Source of the DNA: Methylobacterium sp. J-068
GTDB lineage: Bacteria > Pseudomonadota > Alphaproteobacteria > Rhizobiales > Beijerinckiaceae
Direction: 5' to 3'
DNA length: 64,000 bases
Assembly (NCBI RefSeq): GCF_022829445.1
Contig: NZ_JAKSXY010000070.1
Span: forward strand, 1-64,000
The first letter of the stretch is position 1. The number at the start of each line of letters is the position of its first letter. Shown here one piece after another: positions 54,823 through 63,963 of the stretch. The position numbers and the translations under genes were made by a program. The notes under the pieces were generated by a model, which was not told where the DNA came from, did no database searches, and saw nothing but the letters and a program-made list of their open reading frames with translations.

Positions 54823-56019
54823 TCAATCCACCGCCGCGTCGGCATAGGCCATGATGCCCGCCACCGAGCGGACGTCGCGGTAGCGCGCGCCCCGGGTGCT
54901 CATCATGGCCTCGAACTTCTCGTGGACCTGCGCGACCGACAGGCTGACAGCCTTGCGGCGCCCGCGCTGGGCGGCGAAGAAGATCGACTTGTTGGCCCGC
55001 GCCGGGCCCGGCAGCATCTGCGCCGCGGCGGCCTTGGGCTTGTCCATCACGCTGGCGAGGAAATCCTCGGCATCGTCGGGGCCGAGGAAGTGGGCGAGGT
55101 AGACCTCGCCGAGGGTGAGTTCGCGGCCGATGCGCAGGGCGATGCGGGCGGCGTCGCGCTTCAGCATCTCGCCGGCCATCAGGGCCGAGAGGTAGGGGTC
55201 GCGGCGCATCTCCAGCAGTCGGGTGCGCTCGGCGGCATCGGTCACGGTCGGGCGTCCGTTGTCGCCGGCCACCACCAGGGCCGCATCGGCGGCCAGACCG
55301 TATTTCGGTCCGAAATCGCGGATCACGCCGAGCCAGGTCCGCTCGATGAACTGGAACAGGCCCGTGGCCGACGAGGTCTGCGCCTGGACCTCGGTCTTGA
55401 AGCTGGATTCCTTGTCGGCGACCGCCATCAGCAGCACGGGATCGGTCTGCACCGCCTGCGCGGCGCGGATGATCTTCTGGACGAGGTGGCGGCGGATCTT
55501 CATCGGCCCGAATTCGAGCACGTCGTTCGGGTCGCCGACCGCGCTCTCGTTGAGCAGGTAATCGTAGGAGACCCGGTCGACCGCGTTGGAGCCGAGCTCG
55601 GTGTCGAGGTCGTGGACCGCCGCGAAGGCGGAGGAGGCCGTGATCACGGCGGGCGTCGACGGCACGGACGGGGCGGAGGCCTGGAGCACCACGGGCACCG
55701 GCTGGATGCGCGGCTTCGGCATGGTGATCTCGGTCATCGCCTGGGCGGACTGGACGACGCCGGCTTCCGGTCCGATCCCGTAGGAGAGCGCGGCGCCGAG
55801 ACCGCCGGCCAGGAGCAGCATCGAGAGCACGGAACGGGTCAGGGCCGGGCGGCTGCCATGGTCATGGCCGACGCGGCCGCCGAGGGTCAGGGCATCCGAC
55901 GAGGCCGACAGGGTGGCCGATCCGGAGCGCGATGCCAGCGGGCCCTTGGCGAGGGGAGACTGGGAGAAGGGAGATTTGGCGAAGGCGGTCCGCGATGATC
56001 CGACGTTTCGACCCTGCAT
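54823..56019 (-). CDS. Lytic transglycosylase domain protein
   Basis: This protein of about 398 aa has an N-terminal Ser/Ala-rich cytoplasmic part, a membrane segment (LTRSVLSMLLLAGGLGAALSYGI) and a periplasmic SLT-like domain (about 175-330). The catalytic Glu is in VADKESSFKTEVQ, followed by the GLFQF motif. It should cleave peptidoglycan glycan strands. Start ATG 56019 follows GGAACGCGCAG; an upstream frame to 56199 is not supported by composition. Confidence 0.85.
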   Translation of the reverse strand: MQGRNVGSSRTAFAKSPFSQSPLAKGPLASRSGSATLSASSDALTLGGRVGHDHGSRPALTRSVLSMLLLAGGLGAALSYGIGPEAGVVQSAQAMTEITMPKPRIQPVPVVLQASAPSVPSTPAVITASSAFAAVHDLDTELGSNAVDRVSYDYLLNESAVGDPNDVLEFGPMKIRRHLVQKIIRAAQAVQTDPVLLMAVADKESSFKTEVQAQTSSATGLFQFIERTWLGVIRDFGPKYGLAADAALVVAGDNGRPTVTDAAERTRLLEMRRDPYLSALMAGEMLKRDAARIALRIGRELTLGEVYLAHFLGPDDAEDFLASVMDKPKAAAAQMLPGPARANKSIFFAAQRGRRKAVSLSVAQVHEKFEAMMSTRGARYRDVRSVAGIMAYADAAVD

Positions 56020-56267
56020 CTGCGCGTTCCAACCCCGTTTCCTGCGACGGGTTGAGATTAGCTTGACAGATGTGGCGACAACACGGCCCGGTTTGAGGCA
56101 ATCCCGTGGCAAGTTTGGCACGGTGTCGAGAGCGTTTTTCGCACAACGCCGTATCTCGCCCGCACGAGGATTGACAGACGCGGACTCTATCGGATGCAAA
56201 TCGAACGCCGAGCGCGGTCTCGCTCACGCGGGACCGCCATCCATTCAACGATGTCGGCGAAACGGAA

Positions 56268-56344
56268 TGGTACCACTGCCCCGGCTCGAACGGGGGACCT
56301 CTTGATCCACAATCAAGCGCTCTAACCAACTGAGCTACAGCGGC
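56268..56344 (-). tRNA. tRNA-His (GTG), CCA encoded
   Basis: All four arms fold: acceptor GCCGCTG with CAGTGGT (two G-U pairs), D-arm GCTC/GAGC, anticodon stem CTTGA/TCAAG with loop TTGTGGA (anticodon GTG), and T-arm CCCCG/CGGGG. The discriminator is A73 and CCA is encoded. The base before position 1 is T, so there is no encoded G-1, a state known from part of the alphaproteobacteria. Confidence 0.93.
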
Positions 56345-56541
56345 ACTGCGGGCGATCTATCCCGAGCCGCGCCGCATTTCAAGCCGCCTTCGCCGGATCG
56401 CCGGCAAAAGTGTGGATTGACCCGCGCGATGCCGGCGCGGTCGACGCGACGGGCGGGCGCGCGCTAAGCAGGGCCGGGACTTCGCCCGTCAGATCCCGCT
56501 CCGGCAACCGCGCCGCCCCACGGACCCAGCATTCCGAACCC

Positions 56542-58386
56542 ATGTCACCGCACGGCGCGTCCCCCCGCTCATTCCTCGCCGATGCGGTCCTCGTGCACGC
56601 GCCGGGACGCCTGCGCGCCCTGGTGCGCGGCAGCGAGATCGGTCTCGTGGTGCTCGCGGCCCTGGTCGGGTGCTGCGGCGGGGTCGCGGTCGCGGCGATG
56701 AACCTGGCCACGCAGGCGATGCGCGAGGCGCTCTACGGCCTGCCGCCCGGCCTGCGGCTCAGCGCCGCCACGGACGTGCCGCCGGTTGCGATCCTGTTCG
56801 GGCCCGCCTGCGGGGGCGTGCTCCTCGCGATCTTCACCCTGGCGCTGCGCTGGCGCCGGCGGCCGCGCCGGGCGGTGGTGGACCCGATCGAGGCGAACGC
56901 CATTCATGGCGGGCGCATGTCGATCCGGGATTCGGCCGTGCTCGCCGTGCAGAACATGATCTCGAACGGCAGCGGCGTCTCGGTGGGCATGGAGGCTGCC
57001 TACACCCAGCTCTGCGCCGGCCTCGCCTCGCGCCTCGGCCTGTCCTTCGAACTGCGCCGCGCCGACCAGCGCACGCTCGTCGGCTGCGGCGCGGCGGCGG
57101 CCATCGCGGCGGCCTTCGGAGCGCCGTTGACCGGCGCGTTCTACGCGTTCGAGCTCATTATCGGCACCTATTCCATCGCCACCCTGACGCCCGTGGTGGT
57201 GGCCGCCCTCTGCGGCAGCCTCGTCGCCCGCGCGCTGGTGGCGCAGACCTCCCTGGTGACCCTGGACCGCGCCGACGCGATCACCACCACGGTTCTCACC
57301 ACCGCCGACACGGTGCCGAGCCTCGTCCTCGGCCTCGTCTGCGCCGGGCTCGGCATCCTGATCATGCGCGGCGTCACCCTGGTGGAGGCGGGATTTCGCG
57401 CGAGCCGCCTGCCGGCCCTGCTCGCCCCGGTGATCGGCGGGCTCTGCGTCGGCGCGCTGGCGCTGGGCACCTCGCCCCAGGTCCTCTCGGGCGGTCACGG
57501 TGCCCTGCACCTCCATCTCGAGGCGCACGGCACCGGCATGGCCCTGTCCGCCCTGATCCTGCTCTTCGTCGCCAAGGCGACCGCCTCGGCGATCTCGATC
57601 GGCTCGGGGTTTCGCGGCGGGCTGTTCTTCGCCTCGCTGTTCCTCGGGGCCATCGCGGGCGAGATCTTCGCGGCCGGCATGCCCCTGATCCTGCCCGGCA
57701 TCGCCGCCTTCGGGCTGACGCCGCTCGCCTACGCGGTGATCGGCATGAGTTCACTCGCCGTGGCGGTGATCGGCGGGCCGCTGACCATGACCTTCCTCGC
57801 CCTCGAACTCACCGGCAGCTTTCCGATCACCGGCCTCGTGCTCGTGGCCGTGATCGCCTCCTCGCTCACGGTGCGGAAGACCTTCGGCTATTCCTTCGCG
57901 ACCTGGCGCTTCCATCTGCGGGGCGAGAGCATCCGCAGCGCGCACGATGTCGGCTGGATCCGCAGCCTCACGGTGGGCAAGCTCATGCGCCGCGAGGTGC
58001 CGACCGCGTCGCTCGACCAGAGTCTCGCGAACTTCCTGCGCAAGCACCCGCTCGGATCCCCCTCGCGGGTGGTCGTCGTCGACGCGGCCGAGCGCTACGC
58101 CGGCATCGTGCTGGTGCCGGAAGCGCACGCGGCCCTGCGCGAGGCGGAGGGCGAGTCGCCCGGCCTCGCCGAACTGCTTCGGCACACGGACGACCTCCTC
58201 ACCGCCGACATGAACGCCAAGGTCGCCACCGCCATCTTCGACCGCACCGAGAGCGAGGCACTGGCGGTGGTGGAGGATCTGCGCTCGCGCAAGGTGATCG
58301 GGCTGCTCACCGAGAGCCACACGCTCAAGCGCTACAGCGAGGAACTGGATCGCCAGCGCCGGGCGGTGCTGGGGGAGGCGGGCTGA
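56542..58386 (+). CDS. ClC-family chloride channel/transporter with CBS domains
   Basis: This is a membrane protein of about 614 aa. ClC ion-path motifs are visible in divergent form: SNGSGVSVGMEAAY, FGAPLTGAFYAFELIIG and GSGFRGGLFFASLFLGA. The C-terminal 130 residues hold a CBS pair (TVGKLMRREVPTASLDQSL, AERYAGIVLVPEAH). The first motif has Ser/Met-Glu-Ala where GREGP is usual. An inner frame start at ATG 56542 is chosen; the frame is open to 56410. It probably conducts or exchanges anions. Confidence 0.87.
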   Translation: MSPHGASPRSFLADAVLVHAPGRLRALVRGSEIGLVVLAALVGCCGGVAVAAMNLATQAMREALYGLPPGLRLSAATDVPPVAILFGPACGGVLLAIFTLALRWRRRPRRAVVDPIEANAIHGGRMSIRDSAVLAVQNMISNGSGVSVGMEAAYTQLCAGLASRLGLSFELRRADQRTLVGCGAAAAIAAAFGAPLTGAFYAFELIIGTYSIATLTPVVVAALCGSLVARALVAQTSLVTLDRADAITTTVLTTADTVPSLVLGLVCAGLGILIMRGVTLVEAGFRASRLPALLAPVIGGLCVGALALGTSPQVLSGGHGALHLHLEAHGTGMALSALILLFVAKATASAISIGSGFRGGLFFASLFLGAIAGEIFAAGMPLILPGIAAFGLTPLAYAVIGMSSLAVAVIGGPLTMTFLALELTGSFPITGLVLVAVIASSLTVRKTFGYSFATWRFHLRGESIRSAHDVGWIRSLTVGKLMRREVPTASLDQSLANFLRKHPLGSPSRVVVVDAAERYAGIVLVPEAHAALREAEGESPGLAELLRHTDDLLTADMNAKVATAIFDRTESEALAVVEDLRSRKVIGLLTESHTLKRYSEELDRQRRAVLGEAG

Positions 58387-58402
58387 CGCCGACGGGCGAC
58401 GG

Positions 58403-58442
58403 CACGCGCGTCGTCGCTCCCGAAGGACCGACGACGCGCGTG
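58403..58442. terminator. Bidirectional hairpin between ClC and YfdX genes
   Basis: A perfect 14-bp stem (58403-58416 with 58429-58442) with a 12-base loop lies between the convergent ClC and YfdX genes. It lacks a T run. Confidence 0.65.
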
Positions 58443-58495
58443 GGAGAGGACTTGCTCGGAAGAACTTGCGCGGAAGAGAAGTGCGCCGCGCGGGC

Positions 58496-59296
58496 TCAGT
58501 TCGCCGCCTTCGGCGGCTGCGCGGGGGTGGATGCCGGCGCCTTCGCCGCGGCCTTCGGGAGCCCGACGACGTCGACGACGTCGAAGCGCAACCCGTCCTC
58601 CGCCTTCTTCAGGGCCGCGTTGGCCTCGTAGTACTTGCCCTGGCTGATCAGGGTCGCCGCCTGATCGACATCGGACGTGGTCTGGGTCAGCGGCACGACC
58701 GCGAGCACGAAGTTCACGTCCACGTCGGCCAGTTTGAGCTTCTCGATGGCGGCCTTGCGGTCGCCCTTCTCCAGGCTCTTGTTGGCGTCGGCGACCGCCG
58801 AGGTCTTGGCCGGCGTCGCCAGGAAATCCTCACCGAGGGTGAGTTGGCCGTCGACCGGCAGCCACGCCGTCGGCTGAGCCGCCGGTGTCGTCGCGGGGGC
58901 GGATGTCGCCGCTGCAGGGGTGGATGCCGCTGCCGCGGGGGCGGGCGTCGCGGCGGACGCCGTGGCCGCGGCCGGCTTCGCCGCCGCACCCTTCAGGGCG
59001 GATTCGGCCTTCATGTAAACGGCATCGTCGGTCTTGGCCTTGGCGAAGGCCGCCTGGGCCTTGCCGATCAGCTCCTTGGCCTGGGTCGGATCGGCATTGT
59101 AGATGGCGAGGCGGGCGAGGTGCAGGTCGCGGAACGCCTGCGCTCCGTCCTTCGAGAGCTTCCCGACATCCTGGTCCGCCGCGCGCTGCGCGGCGCTCAC
59201 CGGATGAGGCGCCATCGCGCCTTCGTTGGCGAAGGCCACGCCGCCGAGCATCGAAGTCGTGGCAAGTATCGCGACGAGTGTTTTTGTCTTGGTCAT
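58496..59296 (-). CDS. YfdX family periplasmic protein
   Basis: This protein of about 266 aa has a signal peptide (TLVAILATTSMLGGVAFA) and a helical YfdX domain (DVGKLSKDGAQAFRDLHLARLAI and AIEKLKLADVDVNFVLAVVPL). The domain is split by a Pro/Ala/Thr-rich linker of about 40 residues. YfdX is linked to acid and stress responses in enterics. ATG 59296 follows AGGAGATATCGCC. Confidence 0.85.
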   Translation of the reverse strand: MTKTKTLVAILATTSMLGGVAFANEGAMAPHPVSAAQRAADQDVGKLSKDGAQAFRDLHLARLAIYNADPTQAKELIGKAQAAFAKAKTDDAVYMKAESALKGAAAKPAAATASAATPAPAAAASTPAAATSAPATTPAAQPTAWLPVDGQLTLGEDFLATPAKTSAVADANKSLEKGDRKAAIEKLKLADVDVNFVLAVVPLTQTTSDVDQAATLISQGKYYEANAALKKAEDGLRFDVVDVVGLPKAAAKAPASTPAQPPKAAN

Positions 59297-59494
59297 GGCG
59301 ATATCTCCTGAAAACACTTCGTGATCGACAGTTTTTCCTTCAAAACGCGTTCAGATCCGAAATGTCTTCGAAGACAGGGATACCCCTCAGAGGCAGTGAA
59401 GTCACATTAAACAAATGTATGTCTTTGGACATCGAATGTTCGTTGACATTCGCCCGCCTCGGTGGGGAGCAGATCCAGACCGGCGGGAAACGGC

Positions 59495-59530
59495 GTCGGG
59501 CGCGCGGCGATTCCTCGCCGCGCGCCCGAC
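59495..59530 (-). terminator. Terminator hairpin after the MHS transporter gene
   Basis: A perfect 16-bp stem (59495-59510 with 59515-59530) with a TTCC loop starts 24 bp after the transporter stop. Only a weak T stretch follows on the minus strand. Confidence 0.65.
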
Positions 59531-59553
59531 CTCCGACCCTGGATCCTTGGATG

Positions 59554-60912
59554 TCAGACCGGCGAGAGCCGGGTTTTGCGCATCAGCGCCTCCTCGACGG
59601 TGCCGTCGCCATCGAGATAGCCGTGCCGCTTCGGGTTCGGCATGATGAGCGAGCCGATGAAGGCGATGCCCAGCATGACGGTGACGTACCAGAAGAAGGT
59701 GCTCTCGGAGCCGACCTGCTTGAGGTACAGCGCGACCGCCTCGGCGGTGCCGCCGAACAGCGAGTTGGCGATGGCGTAGGAGAGGCCGACGCCCAGGGCG
59801 CGCACCTGGGTGGGGAACAGCTCCGCCTTCACGATGCCGCTGATGCCCGTGTAGAAGCTGATGACCATCAGCCCGACCATGATCAGCGCGAAGGACAGGA
59901 CGGCGTTCTGGGTGCTGCCGATGGCCGTCATCAGCGGGACCACCATCAGGGTTCCGAGGCCGCTGTAGAGCAGCATGTTGGCCTTGCGGCCGATCCGGTC
60001 CGAGAGCCAGCCGAAGAACGGCTGGATGATCATGTAGACGAACAGCGCGGCGGTGGAGATCTGCGAGGCCGTGACCTTGTCGATATGCGCCGTGTTGAAG
60101 AGGTATTTCGGCATGTAGGTGGTGAAGGTGTAGAAGCTCAACGAGCCGCCGGCGGTGTAGGCCAGCACCACGCAGAACGCCCGCCAGTGCTTGAAGAGGG
60201 CCGCGAAGGTGCCGGAATCCTTCTTGGCCATGTCCTCCTTGGTGGCGGTCTCGTCGAGGGACGAGCGCAGGTAGAGGGCGACCACCGCCGCGATGGCGCC
60301 GATCACGAACGGGATGCGCCAACCCCAGGCCGTGAGCTGCTGGGCGGTGAGGAAGCTCTGGAGGACGATCAACACGAGGGAGGCGAGGAGCTGCCCGCCG
60401 ATCAGGGTGACGTACTGGAACGAGGCGAAGAAGCCGCGCCGGCCCTTCACGGCGATCTCGCTCATGTAGGTGGCGCTGGTGCCGTACTCGCCGCCCACCG
60501 ACAGGCCCTGGATCATGCGGGCGAGGAGGAGGAGGGCCGGCGCGAGGGTCCCGACCGTGGCGTAGGTCGGCAGGACCGCGATCATCAGCGAGCCGGCGCA
60601 CATCATCAGCACCGAGATCAGCATCGAGGTCTTGCGGCCGAGCCGGTCCGCGATGCGCCCGAACAGCCAACCGCCGATGGGGCGCATGAAGAAGCCCACC
60701 GCGAACACGGCGGCCGATTTCAAGAGCTGGCTGGTGTCGTCGCCCTCGGGGAAGAACACCGGCGCGAAGTAGAGCGCGAAGAAAGCGTAACAGTAGAAAT
60801 CGAACCACTCGACGAGGTTGCCCGACGAGGAGGCGACGATCGCCTTGATTCGGCGTCGGTTGTCGGCGGCCTCGTCCGCCTTGTGCGCGAGGGTTCCGGC
60901 GCCACCTGTCAT
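59554..60912 (-). CDS. MHS-family MFS transporter (KgtP-like)
   Basis: This metabolite:H+ symporter of about 452 aa has 12 helices. Motifs are [59 protein letters not shown] and [22 protein letters not shown]. This branch imports alpha-ketoglutarate or related dicarboxylates. ATG 60912 follows a GGGA site. It lacks the large insert found in the transporter at 40667. Confidence 0.9.
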   Translation of the reverse strand: MTGGAGTLAHKADEAADNRRRIKAIVASSSGNLVEWFDFYCYAFFALYFAPVFFPEGDDTSQLLKSAAVFAVGFFMRPIGGWLFGRIADRLGRKTSMLISVLMMCAGSLMIAVLPTYATVGTLAPALLLLARMIQGLSVGGEYGTSATYMSEIAVKGRRGFFASFQYVTLIGGQLLASLVLIVLQSFLTAQQLTAWGWRIPFVIGAIAAVVALYLRSSLDETATKEDMAKKDSGTFAALFKHWRAFCVVLAYTAGGSLSFYTFTTYMPKYLFNTAHIDKVTASQISTAALFVYMIIQPFFGWLSDRIGRKANMLLYSGLGTLMVVPLMTAIGSTQNAVLSFALIMVGLMVISFYTGISGIVKAELFPTQVRALGVGLSYAIANSLFGGTAEAVALYLKQVGSESTFFWYVTVMLGIAFIGSLIMPNPKRHGYLDGDGTVEEALMRKTRLSPV

Positions 60913-61217
60913 CCGTCTCGTCCCTGTGCGGTGAGCGACGCCGTTCCGGGGTCGCCTCCCGGAGACGTTACCGCCTGAGGCGCTTTTCACAAGGGCTGAC
61001 AGCAGGTTGCGACCGGCGCGAAAGACATCCGTGAAACGTGGCTGTGGAAGAAAGATCGCTTCACTGCCCAAGACCGGTGAATAGCGCGTCATCCTGGCAT
61101 TCGGAAGATCAGGCCAAGAAAACGCGGAACGGTTTTTCGAGGATGCTCGTTGCGGGTGGCATCGACGCCGAGCGGGTTACGCGGGCGTCCCGGCCCAACG
61201 AGAACGGAGACGATCTC
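60913..61217. other. Divergent region between MHS transporter and glycine-rich protein
   Basis: This 305-bp region holds the EcfG-type promoter (61126-61151) for the plus-strand gene and presumably the transporter promoter on the other strand, which I cannot pinpoint. Confidence 0.5.
61126..61151 (+). promoter_or_regulatory. Sigma-EcfG-type promoter GGAAC-N17-CGTT
   Basis: GGAAC (61126-61130), 17 bases, CGTT (61148-61151) matches the general stress response promoter consensus of alphaproteobacteria exactly. The start of transcription would lie near 61158, giving a leader of about 60 bases before the ATG at 61218 with its GGAGA ribosome site. Confidence 0.75.
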
Positions 61218-62123
61218 ATGAGCAAACTCTTCCGAAGCACGGTGACGGCAGCGGCCCTGATCCTCGGCGCGACGACCGTGTTCGCCCAGGGCGGCCCGGG
61301 TGGTGGCGCGGGTGCCGGGGGCGGCGCTGGGGGTGCGGGCGGCGGCGGCGGCGGAGCGGCCGGTGGGCCTGCCGGCGGCGGCGGCAGTGCGGGCGGCGCA
61401 GGGATGCGCGGCGGAGCGGGTGGCGGTGGTGCCGAGGCCGGCCCGGGCGGCGGCGGCGCGCGCGGTGAGGCCGGTGGCCCCGGAGCGCGTGGGGCCGAGG
61501 GCGGCGCCGGGCCGCGTGGCGTGGAAGGCGGCGCGGGTCCGCGCGGCGCGGAGCGGCCGGGTCAGGCGGCAGGCGAGCGCGGCGGCCGCGAGGATGGCGG
61601 CCCCGCGATGCGGGACGGCAAGGCGGATCGGGACGGCAAGGCGGATCGGGACGGCAAGGCGGATCGGGACGGCAAGGCGGACCGTGAGGGCAAGCCGGAT
61701 CGCGCAGGTCAGGCCGATCGGGATGGCAAGGCCGATCGGGACGGAAGAGGCGAGCGCGGCGGCCGGATGGACCGGGACGACCGGGGCGAGCGAGGCGGTC
61801 GGGCGGATCGCGAGGGCCGGGGCGGTCGCGGCGACCGGGGCGAGCGCGATGCCGTGCGGGGTGCCTATGGCCGCCTCGGCGCGCCGCAGCGCACGGAGTT
61901 CCGCCAGAGCGTCTTCCGCCGGGGGATTCCGCGCCTCGCCGCGGGGGCCTTCGCGCTCACCGTCGGCACGGCCATCGCCCGCAGCTACACCCTCTACGAC
62001 CTGCCGCCGGACATCGTGCGGATCGCGCCCGAATACGAGGATTACCGCTACGTGCTGGTGGACGACGACATCGTCATCGTCGATCCCGACACCTACGAGA
62101 TCGTCGACGTGATCCGCGGCTGA
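61218..62123 (+). CDS. Secreted glycine-rich, collagen-like repeat protein
   Basis: This protein of about 301 aa has a signal peptide (TAAALILGATTVFA), then about 100 residues of Gly with Ala, Arg and Glu. A charged block of DGKADR repeats follows (about 130-210). A C-terminal domain (about 240-300: YTLYDLPPDIVRIAPEYEDYRYVLVDDDIVIVDPDTYEIVDV) resembles DUF1236/RcnB-like tails. A periplasmic or surface matrix role under stress is inferred from the EcfG-type promoter. Codons are uniform and GC-rich. Confidence 0.75.
   Translation: MSKLFRSTVTAAALILGATTVFAQGGPGGGAGAGGGAGGAGGGGGGAAGGPAGGGGSAGGAGMRGGAGGGGAEAGPGGGGARGEAGGPGARGAEGGAGPRGVEGGAGPRGAERPGQAAGERGGREDGGPAMRDGKADRDGKADRDGKADRDGKADREGKPDRAGQADRDGKADRDGRGERGGRMDRDDRGERGGRADREGRGGRGDRGERDAVRGAYGRLGAPQRTEFRQSVFRRGIPRLAAGAFALTVGTAIARSYTLYDLPPDIVRIAPEYEDYRYVLVDDDIVIVDPDTYEIVDVIRG
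61614..61685 (+). repeat. 18-bp tandem repeat encoding DGKADR
   Basis: Four units of GACGGCAAGGCGGATCGG run without gaps; the first three are identical and the fourth has two or three changes. The period keeps the reading frame, so copy number can vary without a frameshift. Confidence 0.8.
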
Positions 62124-62143
62124 TCCCGAGACGGGGACTATCG

Positions 62144-62167
62144 GGGGCGGGGCTTCGGCTCCGCCCC
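62144..62167. terminator. Terminator hairpin between convergent genes
   Basis: A 10-bp stem with one G-T pair (62144-62153 with 62158-62167) and a TTCG tetraloop lies between the glycine-rich gene and hrcA, which end toward each other. Confidence 0.75.
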
Positions 62168-62182
62168 TTCTCGCGTTGGCGC

Positions 62183-63277
62183 TCAGCGCTTGCGGTCGAG
62201 GAGGCCCGAGACGACGCGGGCCGTGTAATCCACCATCGGCACGATGCGGGCGTAGTTCAGCCGCGTCGGCCCGATGACGCCGACGACGCCGACGATCTTC
62301 TGCGAGCCGTCGCGGAAGGGTGCGGCGATCATCGACGAGCCGGAGAGCGAGAACAGCTTGTTCTCCGAGCCGATGAAGATGCGCACGCCCTCGCCGCCCT
62401 CGGCGCGCGAGAGGAGTTCGATCACGTCCTTCTGGGTCTCGAGATCGTTGAACAGCAGGCGGATGCGCTCCAGGTCCTCGGCGGCCCGCAGGTCGTCGAG
62501 GAGGTTGGCCTGGCCCCGCACGATGAGTTGCCGGGCATCCGAGGGGCCGACGCTGACGGCCAGGCCTGCATCGACGAGCCGCTCGGTGATCGCGTCGAGT
62601 TCCCGCTTCATCGCCTGCCGGCCGGACTCGATCTCGGCCCGCAGGGTGCCGAGCGTCCGGCCCTGGAGCCGGGCGTTGAGGTAGTTCGAGGCCTCCTGCA
62701 GGGCGCTCGCGGGCAGGCCCGGCGGCAGGTCGAGGAGCCGGTTCTCCACCGAGCCGTCGTCCGAGACGAGCACCACGAGGGCGCGGCTCGGGTCGAGGCG
62801 CACGAACTCGATGTGCTTGAGGTGCACGTTGGTCTTGTGGGTGAGCACCACGCCCGCGCCGCGCGAGATGCCCGAGAGCAACATCGAGGCCTCGGCTAGG
62901 GCCGAATCGAAGGTGTGGCCGGAGGCCGCTGCCCGCATCTGCATCTCGATCCGCTCCTGCTCCTCGCGGCCGACATCGCCGAGTTCGAGCATCGCATCCA
63001 CGAAGAAGCGCAGGCCCTGCTCGGTGGGCAGCCGTCCGGCGGAGGCGTGGGGCGCGAAGATGAGGCCGGAATGCTCGAGGTCCGCCATCACGTTGCGGAT
63101 CGAGGCCGGCGACAGGGCCATCGGCAGGATGCGGGCGAGGTTGCGCGAGCCGACCGGCTCACCGGTCGTGAGGTAGCTCTCCACGATCTGCCGGAAGATC
63201 TCGCGCGAGCGCTCGTTCAGCGCGGCGAGAACCTGCATCTGGTGCGATGTCGAAAAGGGGCGGGCGGGCTCGGTCAC
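62183..63277 (-). CDS. hrcA: Heat-inducible transcription repressor HrcA
   Basis: This repressor of about 364 aa has an N-terminal winged helix (about 12-90: [21 protein letters not shown] and [36 protein letters not shown]). A GAF-like domain and a C-terminal dimer region ([28 protein letters not shown]) follow. It binds CIRCE to repress groESL; no CIRCE site was seen here. I choose GTG 63277 after AGGAATGGATC; a frame to 63325 also opens. grpE is not directly downstream. Confidence 0.95.
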   Translation of the reverse strand: MTEPARPFSTSHQMQVLAALNERSREIFRQIVESYLTTGEPVGSRNLARILPMALSPASIRNVMADLEHSGLIFAPHASAGRLPTEQGLRFFVDAMLELGDVGREEQERIEMQMRAAASGHTFDSALAEASMLLSGISRGAGVVLTHKTNVHLKHIEFVRLDPSRALVVLVSDDGSVENRLLDLPPGLPASALQEASNYLNARLQGRTLGTLRAEIESGRQAMKRELDAITERLVDAGLAVSVGPSDARQLIVRGQANLLDDLRAAEDLERIRLLFNDLETQKDVIELLSRAEGGEGVRIFIGSENKLFSLSGSSMIAAPFRDGSQKIVGVVGVIGPTRLNYARIVPMVDYTARVVSGLLDRKR

Positions 63278-63636
63278 GATCCATTCCTGACGTTTGATTG
63301 TGACCGCCTCGCGCCCGATAGACAATGCTCCGCACCGTCGCGGCGCGGGAGAGCGAGGACGAAGGCGCCTTCAGACGCCGGATCATCCCGCATCGCTGTC
63401 CGAAGCCGGTGCGTCACGGGTCGAGACCATTCCGGGTCTCGTTGAGACCGTTTCAGGTCTCCTTGAGACCGTTTCGGGTCTCGTTGAGACCATTCCGGGC
63501 CTCGGTGCGTTGCTCGGGTCCATCGTGCGATGGCGAAGGCCCTCGCGATCGCGGTGCCTTCACCGCCGCCCGGTGGCTCGAACCACCCGACCCGCGTCGT
63601 TCCCCAGCACGCGTCGTCCACAGGAGTGCAAGCACG
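63278..63636. other. Divergent control region of hrcA and the His-rich gene
   Basis: This 359-bp region contains the four 21-bp palindromic repeats at 63423-63506. No other known operator, including CIRCE, was seen. Frames crossing it show only repeat-driven low complexity. Confidence 0.5.
63423..63506 (+). repeat. Four 21-bp direct repeats, each a GAGACC-N6-GGTCTC palindrome
   Basis: Units begin at 63423, 63444, 63465 and 63486. Three carry perfect GAGACC/GGTCTC arms and the fourth reads GGCCTC. The 21-bp period is about two helical turns, so all palindromes face the same side of DNA. The array ends 130 bp before the His-rich gene and 146 bp from the hrcA start, and it looks like a cluster of operator sites. 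Confidence 0.85.
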
Positions 63637-63963
63637 ATGAAGAACCCCTCTCGATCCGGCCTGATCAAGGGCCTCGCGATGGCTCTCGCCCTCGTCGGCG
63701 CGATGCTGTTCGGCGCCCCGCGGGACGCCCAGGCCGCGCCCGCGATCGCGTCGGCCCAGGTCGCCGCGAACGCGCCGGCCTCCGGCATCACCGACGTGCA
63801 GTATGGCGGCGGACATTGGCGCCATCACCGCCACCATGGCCGTCGCTTCCACCACCATCATCGCGGCCACCATTTCGGCCACCATCACCACCGCCGGCAT
63901 TTCGGCCGGCACTTCGGCCACCGTCACGGCCATCATTTCGGCCACCGCCGCCACCGCTACTGA
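63637..63963 (+). CDS. Secreted histidine-rich protein, 108 aa
   Basis: This protein has a signal peptide (LAMALALVGAMLFGAPRDAQA). The final roughly 50 residues consist almost entirely of His, Arg, Gly and Phe (HHRHHGRRFHHHH, HHFGHHHHRRHFGRHFGH). Such tails bind Ni, Zn or Cu in the periplasm. The ATG at 63637 has CAGGAG before it. No catalytic domain. The 21-bp repeat array upstream suggests tight control, possibly by metal. The stop at 63961-63963 is complete. Confidence 0.75.
   Translation: MKNPSRSGLIKGLAMALALVGAMLFGAPRDAQAAPAIASAQVAANAPASGITDVQYGGGHWRHHRHHGRRFHHHHRGHHFGHHHHRRHFGRHFGHRHGHHFGHRRHRY

Noticed and set aside
56268..56344. Integration site of a mobile element at the tRNA gene
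   Set aside because: No integrase and no direct repeat of the tRNA 3' end were found nearby.
59402..60808. A 468-aa open frame on the minus strand
   Set aside because: It is a frame-shifted shadow of the MHS transporter with long Arg/His runs.
63423..63506. CRISPR array
   Set aside because: The 21-bp units are adjacent with no spacers and there are no cas genes.
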